Below are positions 13,001 to 24,500 of a DNA stretch of 64,000 bases, one piece after another; the first letter of the stretch is position 1, and each line of letters begins with the position of its first letter. This stretch comes from Hydractinia symbiolongicarpus. Lineage: Eukaryota; Cnidaria; Hydrozoa; Anthoathecata; Hydractiniidae. The stretch lies in assembly GCF_029227915.1 (NCBI RefSeq), contig NC_079884.1, forward strand, positions 11,656,001-11,720,000, read 5' to 3'. The notes below the pieces were generated by a model, which was not told the origin of the DNA, did not search any database, and was given only the letters and a program-made list of their open reading frames with translations. The translations under genes and the position numbers were made by a program.

Positions 13001-13270
13001 TCTTAGTCAAACAATGTTTGTCTGAAATCTTATTTCTACGGAAAAGTGGAAGTTTTTTTATGTATCTACTTTCTTAATTTCAAGAAGAAATTTTGAGGTA
13101 GTTACTTATTCATTCTCTTCGTTCTTTTCTCAAATAAATTGGCCTAAGTTTTGCTTATAATATTCTAGGCGGAAGAAAACAATTTCCCGCTTACCTTGTA
13201 AGTACTTATACGTCGGTGTCGTTAGAATCACATTAATAAACGTCAACCCAACCACGACATGTCGGAACAT
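7053..13270 (-). CDS. astacin-family zinc metalloprotease, secreted, complete six-exon gene
   Basis: Exons in transcript order are 13195-13270, 9120-9428, 8674-8794, 7819-7994, 7462-7532 and 7053-7319. All junctions are GT-AG and in phase, giving 1020 nt and 339 residues. The start at 13270 opens a hydrophobic signal peptide (MFRHVVVGLTFINVIL). The propeptide has the FEGDI aspartate-switch (residues 85-89), which inhibits the zymogen in this family. The catalytic domain begins near residue 110. It has the zinc site H197-E198-x2-H201-x5-H207, then EHSRPDRDSYV, and the Met-turn SVMHY at 252-256 with M254 and Y256. Cysteines 148, 170, 189 and 299 match the two family disulfides. A 40-residue basic tail follows with no CUB, EGF or ShK domain. 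It should be an extracellular endopeptidase; the substrate is unknown, and matrix remodelling, digestion and nematocyst roles all occur in the family. Intron 1 holds the 21-bp minisatellite. Confidence 0.93.
8314..8485. mobile_element. small MITE-like element in astacin intron 3
   Basis: Imperfect terminal inverted repeats of about 22 bp face each other: TGAGCCCGGTTAGC at 8314 onward, and the complement of TGAGTCCAGTTAGC ending at 8485, each followed by a TGGCTGG or GGGCTGG block. The span is 172 bp with no coding capacity. A target-site duplication is not evident, so the superfamily is not assigned. Confidence 0.45.
8507..8674 (-). repeat. dispersed repeat, copy 2, abutting the astacin exon 3 donor
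   Basis: This is the inverted counterpart of 6537-6711. On the minus strand the repeat begins TGTAAGTGAAATAC. The GTAAG of that terminus is the 5' splice site of astacin exon 3, whose last base is 8674. The repeat edge and the splice donor therefore coincide. Confidence 0.7.
9430..11322. repeat. 21-bp minisatellite, about 90 copies, in astacin intron 1
   Basis: The unit is TGAAGTACATCTACAAAATC plus one A, repeated with almost no length change across about 1.9 kb. Variants alternate TACATC, TACAGC, TAGAGC and TGCATC with AAAATCA, AAAATGA, AAAATAA and AAAACGA. Multi-unit blocks recur, for example the one containing GTGCATCAACAAAATGATG near 9592, 9842, 10463 and 10831, which shows higher-order amplification. 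Because 21 is a multiple of three, long frames stay open on both strands; I do not regard these as genes. On the minus strand each unit carries a TTTTGTAG acceptor-like string, and the last unit supplies the real acceptor of astacin exon 2. Confidence 0.95.
11618..11689 (+). mobile_element. short Helitron-like 3' terminus
   Basis: The segment ends with a hairpin (CCCTGTGAAAA paired with TTTTCACGGG), a short spacer and CTAG followed by T. This matches the CTRR-T rule for Helitron 3' ends. A possible 5' TC after A lies at 11618, but the element is too short and degraded to be sure of its start. Confidence 0.45.
12794..12915 (+). mobile_element. non-autonomous Helitron-like element, 122 bp
   Basis: It begins TCTATATTATAATACC directly after an A and ends CTAG directly before a T, as expected for Helitron insertion between A and T. 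A hairpin (CCTGTGGAT with ATCCACGGG) sits a few bases before the end. The terminal block is shared with 11.66 kb and, more weakly, 49.6 kb, with paired changes that keep the stem. It has no coding capacity and lies in astacin intron 1. Confidence 0.6.
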
Positions 13271-16200
13271 CGTCTATTTATTAAGACGTTGGCCGTTCAC
13301 ACACCCCGTCAGAAACGTTCCTCTATTTTTTCTTCTTCTTGCTTTTTAATATTCTACTCAAGTTTTTTTAAACGTTAAAGATTTTGTCAGGATAGTTTTA
13401 AACTCGCGTTATTTTGCAAACCACTAGACATTTTATTTCTCACAACAACTTTGTTCCGTTCAATTAACTCTTATTGTTCTAACACACAAAAACATTTCGA
13501 TTAGTTAATAAAAAACTTAAACAAAAGAGTCAGCTAAGCTTTTAAATATTCTGTAAATTGTATGTTTTAATCAAATAGATGTGGGATCTTTAATCGCTTC
13601 TAATAAGTTTTGATGTGATAAATTTCAGAAACATATGATTTCGAGCAGAAAAAAAGAATCGCAGATGGCTCACAGATGATTTCAAAAACCAATCATTCCT
13701 TGTCAAAAAATAGCTGACTCAGCGCTAAACAAAGACGCTTTTTATTTTTCTCTCTTTTTCTGATTGGAAACAACAGTCAAAAAGTCATTCAACAATAATC
13801 TTTTCTCGCAGGAAGATTTTTTAAGGTTGTTGTTTTTACGTAATCGTCCGTCGACATGACAAATTAGAAAATTCCTCCGCAGTGATCTTTTTTCGCAAAA
13901 TGTCTTTGATCGTCAAAATCACGCATTATATAAAATCTGGAAATGAAACACACAAGAAAATATCATTCGAAACCTTGTACCCAAACCTCATTGTTAAGCA
14001 TTTGAATTTTATTTTACAAGAAAGCCTCTTTGTGTGTTTTTAAGACGGATGATATTGAAGGGAATGTAGGGAGGAGAGTGTACATAACATATTAAAACCG
14101 GTTGTTATACATTATTTTTATTTCATTGTTTGCTTTTCTAATTAAAAATAAATAAACAGCCATGGTGGCGTCATTTCTTGACTTAAAATCGACGTCAGAT
14201 AAATGATGACGATTGTATAACGGTTGCGCCAGGCGCCGTGGTCTCTCTTAACACAAGATGAATATTAAAACACAGGTAACGTGGAATAATGAGGCCTCGG
14301 ATAAAGTGCTCACGACAAAGACCAAAAATTTAAAAGACGTTTATTTGACCTCTATTTCAGTTTTTTACTTAAACATTATTCCGTATTATATTTACAAGGC
14401 AGAACCAAACATCTGCGTTGTTTATTGTAATTCAATATAACTTGGGATCGAAGTTGCTACAGAGAATATTACAAATACTGCGTTGACATAATTCGTAGTT
14501 GCGTTTTTGTTTTGTACATCTTTTGTCAGAGGTGAACAAGCTAATTCAGTTGTAACAAAAGAATAATTTTCTTTTTTTTTTTCTAAATTAAAATTGTCAG
14601 AAAATTATTGAGATTAAATGTTTATGCAACTTCGGTCCCAAGGCCTATCCTAGCTTTTTTTATACTACAAAAGTGATTGTATCAACACAAGTTTGCCGAC
14701 AAAACCACTCAAATTGACAAGTTTCGTTTGAGTGACAACCTGGTTTAGCAACATTTACAGCAAATTAGATATTAACATACACGCGTTATAGAACATAGAG
14801 GTAAAAATGGGTTAAAGATAACAATATCCTAAAAATATCCCTAGTGTTTTTTTTAACCAATCCCAAACAGATTGTTATTACAACATCTTTTTTTAAAAAA
14901 TAAGTGCAATGCAGACTTCAATGAATGCGGATTCTGAACCTAATGAAGATAACGGAAAAAAATCATACCAGGAACAGAGATATGGACGCAAGCGTTGAAT
15001 GTCTATAACTTTGTTGCCTTAATAGAGATACACAATGTAGAGGGAGTTTCTTTACAAAACTGGATAGTGGAGAATTTTAGATTGTAGTCACCAAAAGTTT
15101 TCGGTAATCTCAGCCATTTTGATCACACTACACGCAAAGGCGATGTTTTTAAAACCGTGACCTGTATATTCGTGAGGGTGAAAAAATAAATATATTATAT
15201 AACATACTTAAAGACGATTTTTGTTATTTAAATTGGTAAAGCAGGAAATCTCAAACAAAAAGGATCTGAAGGGTTTGGCATATGTCGGTACATGATCGGA
15301 AAACACGGAACACACAAATATTCATGTTGAACATTTTAACACTAGAAAAGTAAACACGCGAGCAACAATGTAATTGTTCAACTTTTCCTTGATTTCTCAT
15401 TGCCAAAAAAACGTATACACCACTTAACTAGCAGACTTTATACCATGTTAGTCATAAGTAATAGCTCTTAGAGAACACTGTACAGAAATAATAAAACGAA
15501 TAATTACTTTGTAACGCAAGATGTTATATATGAAGCGTTAAATATTTTTAATTCGTTCTACAATTTTACTCAAAAGAACCGAGTTCTTCTGATGTGGCTT
15601 AATCTTAAAAGATGAAGACGCTGTTAAGAATCAAACGCGAATGATTCGTCTTTTGCGTCCACTAAAAAAGAGCACTTTTCAAAATGGACGGCCTTTATGG
15701 GTTAATACTTCTAGATTGACTTTTGCTCTTGTAATTTATGAAGTAATTTAGGATTTTTTAGGTGTTCTTAAATTTTTGCAGTCTCGACTTTATTAAATAG
15801 GATTTATAACGAACGCGTATTAAAACCCTTAAAAGTTTACACGACAAGTTTACACAGTTCAGAAAAGCAGCTAAAAAGTACAAGAGTTTTTAAGGAAGTG
15901 GTAAAATTAAAAAAAAGAAGTTGGAGATTGTATAAAAAAATGACTTTTTTATCTGACATGTCTTTATACGCAGGGCCCATACACGGGTAAGGTTGTACTG
16001 CATATTGCGTGGAGATGTTTTTACTCGAGTAGACTTAAACGTAACAAAATTACTTCCTCTATATTCCATATTTTTATTGACTATTTTTTTACCAATGTCG
16101 TGAAAAAGGAGAATGAATTTTTTTTGCTTTATCAGTTTTTCTTAAAATTAATTAAAAAACAGTTTGAAACCAGGTGTGAGTAGAGCATTTATTACCCGAA

Positions 16201-16639
16201 CTTTTCTTTTCGGCCCTTAACCACCACCCACCGATTAAAAACCCACATTTAGTGCTAAAACCCATAGATGTACATACACGCCCCTAACCTCAAGTTACAG
16301 TAAAATAAAGGCTACTATAATAAAGACAAGCAAGTGGAAAGTAGAACTTCATATTGTCACACATATACCATGTGGGTACTGGATTGTGAGTTACAAAAAC
16401 CGTGCTAAATAAACTTATATGTAGCTTTATTCAATGAAAAATCAATGGTGGTTTCCCTAAACTCCTTTATGTGCTGCTAAATTGTAATTATTCTCTGGAG
16501 AATCGAAAAGTTTGATATGAAATAAATGTAATTTCAAACAAGGAGAACATAGATGTAAAAATCTGTAAGAGCAGTGACACGTCGATTTCATGTTAACTAC
16601 TTTTGTATTTTTGCTGTGCGCGTATTTAAAAATTGGAAA
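13271..16639. other. intergenic region upstream of the astacin gene and of the Max-like gene
   Basis: No supported gene is present. A 60-codon frame at 14258-14440 starts with ATG but has no recognisable features and runs through a possible splice donor. Promoters for the divergent genes on either side presumably lie here, but I cannot place one from sequence. Confidence 0.45.
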
Positions 16640-17164
16640 ATGAACTTCAGTTCGAAAGAAGTGTCTTCAGCCTCGTCAAAGAAACGGCGTCGTATTTCTG
16701 TCGGCGATAGAGACTATCACAATGCACTCGAACGAAAAAGACGTGAATTAATTTCGACGAGGTTTCTCCAACTTCGCGATGCTATTCCTTTTGGAGTGTT
16801 TGGAACGAATAATCGAAGCGAGAGAAGTTCTCGATGTATCATACTAAACACAGCTTGTCAGTATGTCGAAATGATGGAAAAAACAAACGCTATGCATGCT
16901 GATGATATTTTACAGTTAACTCTCGAAAATAATCTTCTGCAGTCCAAAATCGCAGAATTAAAAAATGGCAACGCCCAATCGTGTGAGATAAAACAGTTGT
17001 TATTGGAAATGGAAGAAGCAAGCCAATCAAACATGGCGATGAACACGAAGCAAGTTATGCCATGTAATGAAAATCAAAAGTTAATATGCGATGAAGCATT
17101 AAAATGCTCCGCTCATTGGTTCAATGGAAATGGTTTGAACGAGGCTATCAGTGGCCACATGTGA
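16640..17164 (+). CDS. Max-like basic helix-loop-helix leucine-zipper transcription factor, intronless
   Basis: The product is 174 residues from the ATG at 16640; the open frame extends further upstream but has no ATG. A basic cluster KKRRR (14-18) precedes the bHLH. The basic region DYHNALERKRRE (25-36) keeps the His, Glu and Arg positions that Myc/Max-class proteins use to read CACGTG E-boxes. Helix 1 is LISTRFLQLRDAIP. The loop is about six residues longer than in Max. Helix 2 begins near ILNTACQYV and runs into a heptad zipper at about 85-108. Resemblance is closest to Max, so it may dimerise with Myc-network partners, but the loop and zipper are diverged. The single-exon structure suggests a retrocopy or a lineage-specific paralogue. 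It is intact, so it could be functional. Confidence 0.82.
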   Translation: MNFSSKEVSSASSKKRRRISVGDRDYHNALERKRRELISTRFLQLRDAIPFGVFGTNNRSERSSRCIILNTACQYVEMMEKTNAMHADDILQLTLENNLLQSKIAELKNGNAQSCEIKQLLLEMEEASQSNMAMNTKQVMPCNENQKLICDEALKCSAHWFNGNGLNEAISGHM

Positions 17165-18393
17165 TATGTTCAAGTGACGTCATTAAAATTAGTAACGAAA
17201 ATGATGAGTTGGGTTACTGTTGTCAAAGCTTGATACTATAATTTTTTTTATACAAGCTGCGGAACACTTATTGAAATTAAGATTTTTGCATAATTTTACA
17301 TGACATGTAGCTAGTACAATTTTCTTTATCGTATGAAGCAGACTTTTTTATTTTCACTCCTTCATTTTAATCACCGCCGGCTAATTTGTTGCTTGATGCT
17401 AGGGGCCGGGACTGCTCTTTTATATAAAATTTTCTACCGGAAGCGTTTGTTTTATGCTTCAGTGGCACATGCGCAAACTTTTTTTGGCGATCATAGCACA
17501 GTCTGCTTGCCATGTACCAAATCAAAAAATAATCTTTTTTTTATTTTCCAACGTAATGATTGTAGGGGATGGGTAAAAAGTTTATTGGTCACGTCTGCAC
17601 AACCTTGTCCCCAGACTTCCTTGTCTGGGGATTTCTTAAAGTTTTTTGGTGTCACTTAAGAATAAAAACTTTCATTGGGTTCTAATTCTAATGTTTGATT
17701 TCAGAAAAACTTGTGAACGGTTACTAACTTTCTATCGCGGCTGGATTGCTGAAAAATTAAAAATTTGTTTAGATGTCGTTTTGTTGTCTTACTTTGGGAT
17801 CACTTTTAAAATTACTTCATATCAACCCTCACCGACGGCATATTGAGCGAGGGGCGAAAAAAACCTGCGTAAAGACACACGTGATTTGTGAACAAACCAC
17901 AATGGAACGAATATCCCATGTTAGTGCAGCTGGAGAAAGTAGAGAATAACCAAAACTGGAATCTTTGTCAAAAAATAGTGAACGCTATGACGCTGGTTTT
18001 TCTGTTGTCTCTTTTGTCGTTAAACGCGATTTCTGATCACCTACCGCAGCAACGTCAACGGTATTTTGCACTGTCGGGTGGAAAATTTAGTTCTCCATCG
18101 TATGGACTTTTGTTTTGATATATGTGATCATGAGCTATGGCTAGTAGATCGCATGTCCGTATTTCGTCCTTATTTTAACGCAGAAGTGCGTCGTGCGTTC
18201 TAAAGTATAATTCAAGCACCAAAACTCATAATAAATGTCACGAAAATGTAATACAGACGAAATAACCGTTTTCCAATTGTTTCCATAACACGAAAATGAC
18301 TGGGATAAGGGATAATACGAGGTTAAAAAGTGCATTTTCATCTCAACAGCTGTGCAAGTTTAATTTCAAACATCAAAAGGTATTGACAACGGA
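17165..18393. other. non-coding stretch after the Max-like gene
   Basis: Several open frames of 60-110 codons occur, but none shows known motifs or biased composition, and some lack an ATG. A perfect hairpin with stem CCCCAGAC/GTCTGGGG and loop TTCCTT lies at about 17608-17629, possibly the terminator-like end of a small transcript. A TATATAAAA-like string occurs near 17420. Confidence 0.4.
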
Positions 18394-18818
18394 GTGTCTC
18401 AACAAATTCTTTTATGCCTACGAATCTTAGGAAAAACAACTTCGTTTCCAGGGCTAAGAAAAAACCATATCAAGGAGTTTAAACTTTTAATGCATTCTAA
18501 AAGGCCATTTTGTACTATAAGAAGGACAGAAACAGAGCAAAACAGAAAATTTTCTGCAAGTAATTTTCACCTCAAAATATTGCACACATTTCAATACAAC
18601 GTCAGGAGGGTACCGCAAGGGTCCATATTAGGCCCACTGCTGATTTTAATTTACTTCAACGACCTGGCAGACCATCTTCATCATGCTCGTATTCTAATGT
18701 ATGCAGATGACACCGCAATCTACTATTTCAACAACGATATTTATGCTATTGAGAATGTGCTCAACCCCGAGTTTGAAAGAGTTTTATGTTACATGAACGA
18801 TTCTGAGGTAATAATAAC

Positions 18819-18902
<84 letters not shown>

Positions 18903-18948
18903 GATAGTTCTTTATTTAGCTACCATTTTGCGCAACAGACACGGATAG
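18394..18948 (+). pseudogene. fragment of non-LTR (LINE) retrotransposon reverse transcriptase
   Basis: The translated frame at about 18600-18800 reads VPQGSILGPLLILIYFNDL and then YADDTAIY. These are reverse-transcriptase motifs, with YADD holding the catalytic aspartates, typical of Jockey/CR1-type LINEs. Upstream and downstream domains are missing. The frame runs directly into a run of about 90 bp of AAT/ATA triplets (about 18811-18902), which makes an isoleucine tract. It is a dead fragment, not a host gene. Confidence 0.8.
18811..18902. repeat. (AAT)n microsatellite
   Basis: About 30 uninterrupted trinucleotide units follow the LINE fragment. Microsatellite tails are common at LINE 3' ends, but here it joins the middle of the reverse-transcriptase domain. 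Confidence 0.95.
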
Positions 18949-19720
18949 TATGATATAGATTGTAAGATTTGATTTAGAACAGATGGCTAGTTGTGGAACA
19001 CAAGTTAACAACTAATATATCGCAATGTTTTGACTTTTGATAACGTCGGCAATCAGCCACGTGATAAAACATAAAATAGAGAGCTTCATCTTTCCAGCTT
19101 GTGGTGGGTATAATTCCTGCTAAGTAGCCTCTAAAATAAAGCAGTTGCTCAGAACTTCGAGTCAACCTCCTCGCGAGTCCACCCCATCAATTTTTACACA
19201 ACCACGTACAATGACACAGTAGAACAATTCGTATTTAAAACACCCAAAAGTAAAAAGTTAAAACGAGATGTATCACAGATTGGTAAATGTTACTACATCA
19301 AATCAAATCAAATGAACAGATTGAAAAGTAAATAAGTGGACAACGAATTAGTGCATTACAATCTACTTTTGATATAACAAGTGTACAGTAAAATTAACAT
19401 GCGCTCAAAGCAATAAAATGGGTAAAATGTATGATACATTCGGTAGAATGTGCAACTCCTAATGAATTAACAATCCAATAATTATATAACATTAGTTAAA
19501 GCATATCCAGTATGCCCAAAATATGCTTATGGTACCTGCATACAGTGCAGTAATAAGATTACTGGTGCACACTAACTAGAATAAAACGTAATAAAATCAC
19601 AATAAATATCAATTACTACATATGTTCACGGATGATTTAACCGGATCGCTGTCTTTTTTTTACATACGCTTCTCAAACTAGTTTTCATAATTTCGTGTTC
19701 TCGTTACAACATGTCATTAA
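18949..19720. other. intergenic or alpha-spectrin 3' UTR region
   Basis: There is no gene here. Part of it should be the alpha-spectrin 3' untranslated region, since that coding sequence ends at 19721 on the minus strand. I could not find a clear minus-strand AATAAA close to the stop codon. Confidence 0.4.
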
Positions 19721-21598
19721 TTACGCTACGAATAGATTATCAACGAATGTTTTGTATTTGAAGTAACCAAGCAACTCTCTACCATCTTTATCAACGTAAG
19801 TTTCCATGCGTTCCATACAGTACTCGGCTTGTTCTTTGGTTAGTGCCTAAATAGAAAAATTTGCAAAATAAAAACATTCTTATGAAACACTTTTAACGGT
19901 TTTTAAGATGCTTTTTTTTATTGAAAGCAAAGTACACGATAAAGTTATTTCCTATCGAATTCACAATTAAGCCGACATTTTACAAACAACGGCCGTTAGG
20001 AGATTTTAAAGGTAATGCTACGAATGAAGAACGATTTACTTCTGTACCCATGTAATATTTTAATGCGATTTAAAAATAAAAACATGTGACAAACCCAGTG
20101 GAGAAGATTTGAGAAATTTGTGAAAAATCAACTTTTAGAGGAGATTTGAGGAGTTTTGACAGGGAGTGTCGACCTTGCTATTGTGAAAATAAGTCAAGAT
20201 TAACTGTGCTTCAGTGCGAATAAAAGTTACGCAAGTTTGGTATGCTATAGTCGAAAAAAACATTCTCACTAATAATTTTATTAGTTAACTAAATTATTAA
20301 GATATTAAAGAACATTAAAGGATAAGAAATATGTTTCCAGTAAAAATATGTTCACCTGATAAAGTTCTTCTTCTGTGACGTATGGCATTTTACCGCCGTC
20401 GGTAATGGCGCGGAAGGCTTCCTCTACTTCACTGGCAGATCTTACATTTTCCGTTTCACGACTAATCATGAACGCCATGTACTCATTCAATGACACAACA
20501 CCATCACTAACAAAAAAGCGACAGCTAACAAGTTTGATTTTAGTTTGATTTTCATTACATTCTGTTATTATTGCGCATCGCTTTGTTGTACAATATATGT
20601 TCTCATAAAAAATGACTGTCACTGCTGTACATCTTTCACACAACAATAACACACAATAATAATAACAACAATTCTAATAGAAACCATGTTCACGACAGAT
20701 GGAGATTAACAATCAACGGATTAAAATAGAGAGAATACTTCTGCACGCAACAAATGAGTAAAAGTTCTTATCTTTCTTTCTTGTGATCAGGTAAAAAATA
20801 TGTTGCTTTAAAAACTTCATGTTTTATAAAAATTTTTCATTTAAAGCAACTATATTTCCTTTTTATATTTCTGATTTCTGCCACTCAATACCTGAGCTCT
20901 TTTTTCATCAGGTCTTATGATTACGACTAAGCTCCCAAACTGAGAAAAGGGAGCCACGGAAATGATAAAAGAAGCACATTCTCTTCTTCATATAATTTCA
21001 GTAAACTCACCCATTTGGATCAACAGTTGCAAGGATAGCTTCAAACTCTGGATCTTCTTCACCTTCCTCGACCACAGGCAAGTCATAACCAAGCGAACGA
21101 AGACAGGATTTAAACTCAATATGATCCAAGAAGCCTGTTTTGTCCTTGTCAAAATGCCTGTAATAGAATTTATGGCAATAACATTTTTTTGTTCACTGTG
21201 AAATATACATTACTATCAGGGTAAATTGAAGAGTTTTTATGTCTAAACACATGTCATTGAATTACATTGTTCAAATTGTTGCAAAATTTTTATTTACTCC
21301 TTAGTTATGAAACACAGCAGTCGCATTTCAGCAAAAAACAATTTTAAAGGTCCGGTCACTGTGCTAATTATCAGTTATGATAGCTCTTCTCAAAACGTTT
21401 TGCCAGCTTTGCTAGCAAAACAGTTCAACGTGGGGCACTTACTTAAACATGAGGTTAAATTCTTTCAGAGTTTCATCAGCCACTCCTGTCATATTCTTCG
21501 CATTAATTTGATGTTCGAGATTCTTCTGCATACGCATGTTAAGTTGATCTAATTGATCCCACTGCTGAGCAAGCCCAACTGTACTATGTTCGGTATAC
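19721..21598 (-). CDS. SPTAN1: alpha-spectrin C-terminal calmodulin-like EF-hand exons (53-56)
   Basis: Four exons encode the calcium-binding tail. The first EF loop, [12 protein letters not shown], and the second, [12 protein letters not shown], both keep canonical oxygen ligands and the final Glu, so both should bind calcium. They are followed by [14 protein letters not shown] and the degenerate EF3-4 region ending in FVDNLFVA before the stop at 19721-19723. In this family the EF domain helps the alpha-beta heterodimer bind actin. The last exon is 126 nt, starts at 19846 and encodes 41 residues. Confidence 0.95.
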
Positions 21599-24500
21599 CT
21601 GTAAAAAAAAGCGGTGAAGAGTCCTTTTTACAGAAAATGCTAAGTCAACAAGTACTTTACATCCTTAATAAAAAATTTGATCTAATTATGTACAATTTCA
21701 TCCCGCAAATTCGCTTTGGCTGCCGAACTGTCCAACACTGCTTTCAAACTTTCACCCATACTGAAGCAATACACTGCCTTCAAACTTTCACCCATACTGA
21801 AGCAATACACAGCCTTCAAACTTTCATACATACTGAAGCAATACACTGCCTTTATACTTTCATACATACTGAAGCAATACACTGCCTTCAAACATTCACC
21901 CATACTGAAGCAATACACTGCCTTTATACTTTCACACATACTGAAGCAATACACAGCCTTCAAAATTTCATACATACTGAAGCAATACACTGCCTTCAAA
22001 CTTTCACCCATACTGAAGCAATACACTGCCTTTATACTTTCATACATACTGTAGCAATACACAGCCTTCAAACTTTCATACATACTGAAGCACTACACTG
22101 CCTTCAAACTTTCACCCATACTGAAGCAATACACTGCCTTTAAACTTTCACCCATACTGAAGCAATACATAGCCTTCAAACTTCCATACATACTGAAGCA
22201 ATACACTGCCTTCAAACTTTCACCCATACTGAAGCAATACATAGCCTTCAAACTTCCGTACATACTGAAGCAATACACTGCCTTTATTCTTTCATACATA
22301 CTGACACAAGACACTACCTTCATTTCTTTATACATGTAATAAACTGTTCAACTTTAGACGAAATGTGCAATTGTTAACTACACATACTACATAATATGTT
22401 AATATAAAAGAGAAAAGAAATGAGTGCACGTTCTTACTTGTTGTCAAGAATCAAAGCTTCTTCTAACTGCGCACCCACATCCTCAATATCAGCAAGATCT
22501 TCACGTTTTGATGTGATTACTTTTGATGTCTCCTATAAAGCAAAAGGCATTAGAGAAGGAACTCAACGAGTTTTATGCAATAGCAAAGTTTGTGAGCATC
22601 GCGACTGCATCAGTTTTATTTTACCTTTAAAGTAACAAGCTGATCCTCCAATACACCAGTTACATCAACCATGGACATTCTGAAACACGGTTGAAAACGT
22701 ATATAATAAATAAACAAAGTAACCCGTCACACGCCAGGCGCATAGACAATATGACAAACGAAAGCATCATTACCTTGTGTCAGTAACAAATCGATAAAAA
22801 GAATTTGCTTTTTCAGCGAAGGTTTGGCGCAATTCATCGTTATAGTCTTGACGTCGAGCCTCCTTTTCAAGTTCATTTTCACGATCCTAAAAAAAATTAT
22901 GTAAAACCACCTGCATAAAAAACTTAATATCCATGTTTATAACGCAAAACCACCATTTACGAGATGAAGCAGTGATATCTCGAAAGAACAACTTAACGAA
23001 GCAACCAGTAGTCACTTAAAGTTGGCTAAAGCAAGGCTTACTTTAATGATGTCTTGCAAGTTTTTCCACGTTTCTTCAAGCACGTTCATATCAAACCATG
23101 TGTACCTATGAAGATTGGAAAAAATGAATGCTACCCACATACTTTTAAATACCCCTAAATTTGAAATTTTCGAAGCCGCGAATTAGTAACGTAGAATATA
23201 TATAGCAAAATATGTCGTGAAATATATTCAAAACTCACGGATTGACTTCAATGTTGTACGCTTTTATTTGTTGATCCAAATCAGCTAATTGAGAAATAGT
23301 AGCTTTTGGATGATCTAAACTTTTTCGGAACGCAGAATGTGCATCTAATAAAGCCTAAAACGGGAATAAAACATATGCGATATAATCTGATATTATTTAT
23401 AAATACAAACGAACAGTGTCGTGTCCCAAACATTTCTGGAATACAGAAAATTTGTTAACAAACCTTAATCTGGTCAACCGAGTTACATCGAACAGGATCA
23501 GTGAGGTCTTCTTCAGCATTCTCAAACCAACTGTTAAATTCAGAAGCTTTTTTTGCAAACATCAAAAACAAATCCTCGACCTGTAAAAAGAGCTCACCTT
23601 TTAGCTTACATAATTGTTGAGAAAGCCAAGGTATTTGAAAAAGAAACAAACCATCTGGTGATGTCTTTGTTGTTCAATCAATCTGTCTCGACGTTCTTTC
23701 GCATCTTTAAGAAGTTGTTGCCATCTAAAAAAAAACAAAGATATAAATACTTTGTTTCATAAAAATCAATTAAAATAATTAACTTTTCAATAACCAACCT
23801 TGACATTAAGTTATCATGTTTCTGTATGATAGCTTGTGATTGTTCATGTTCTGCTTTCACAAGCTCATCTTTTAACGCAGTCACACGTGCAATACCCTCG
23901 TTCTCAAACGCACGCAAACCTGCGTCAAACGTGTCCTAAAATGATTTACAAATTAGTTCACAGCCTGTCAATTCTGTCGCAACTAAAAGAGAGATTGACA
24001 AAGATAGACGGGTATACTTTAAACAAACGTAATGTGTTGTAAGGTCACTGTAAAACTCGTACACGGTTGCCCCCGTTAGGGAAAAAACAGTTTTAATTTT
24101 CTATGAAATCCTTCCTTTTTCCTCACTTCCCCTTATTAAATCAAAATCCTCGATTTCCCTGATTTGGTCACAGCCCTGACATACAAAGAGACAGAGGAAT
24201 AACAATACAAAAAAATCAATGCTGCATGCTAAATGATGAAAAGATAATGGTTAGTAACTAAAATAAAAAGTTAGTTAAACATGTGTGTATGTATGTGTGG
24301 TATTAGCGATGTTATAAATCCTTATAAATATTATGTATTATCTTAAAATTTACTATCTTTTTTTCCTGGAGTGGTCAAATCAGTTAATGAACTAATTTAT
24401 AAAATTGATTGAGAGGTAAATCATATTAATGAGAATTACCATTTTGTAAAAAAAAAAGAAAAGTTTTGAGATCGAGCATTTTTAAACAGGCTTTAAATGA

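Noticed and set aside
21553-22335. Frames encoding HTEAIHCL or [10 protein letters not shown] repeats on both strands
   Set aside because: They are products of the 36-bp intronic minisatellite between phased alpha-spectrin exons.
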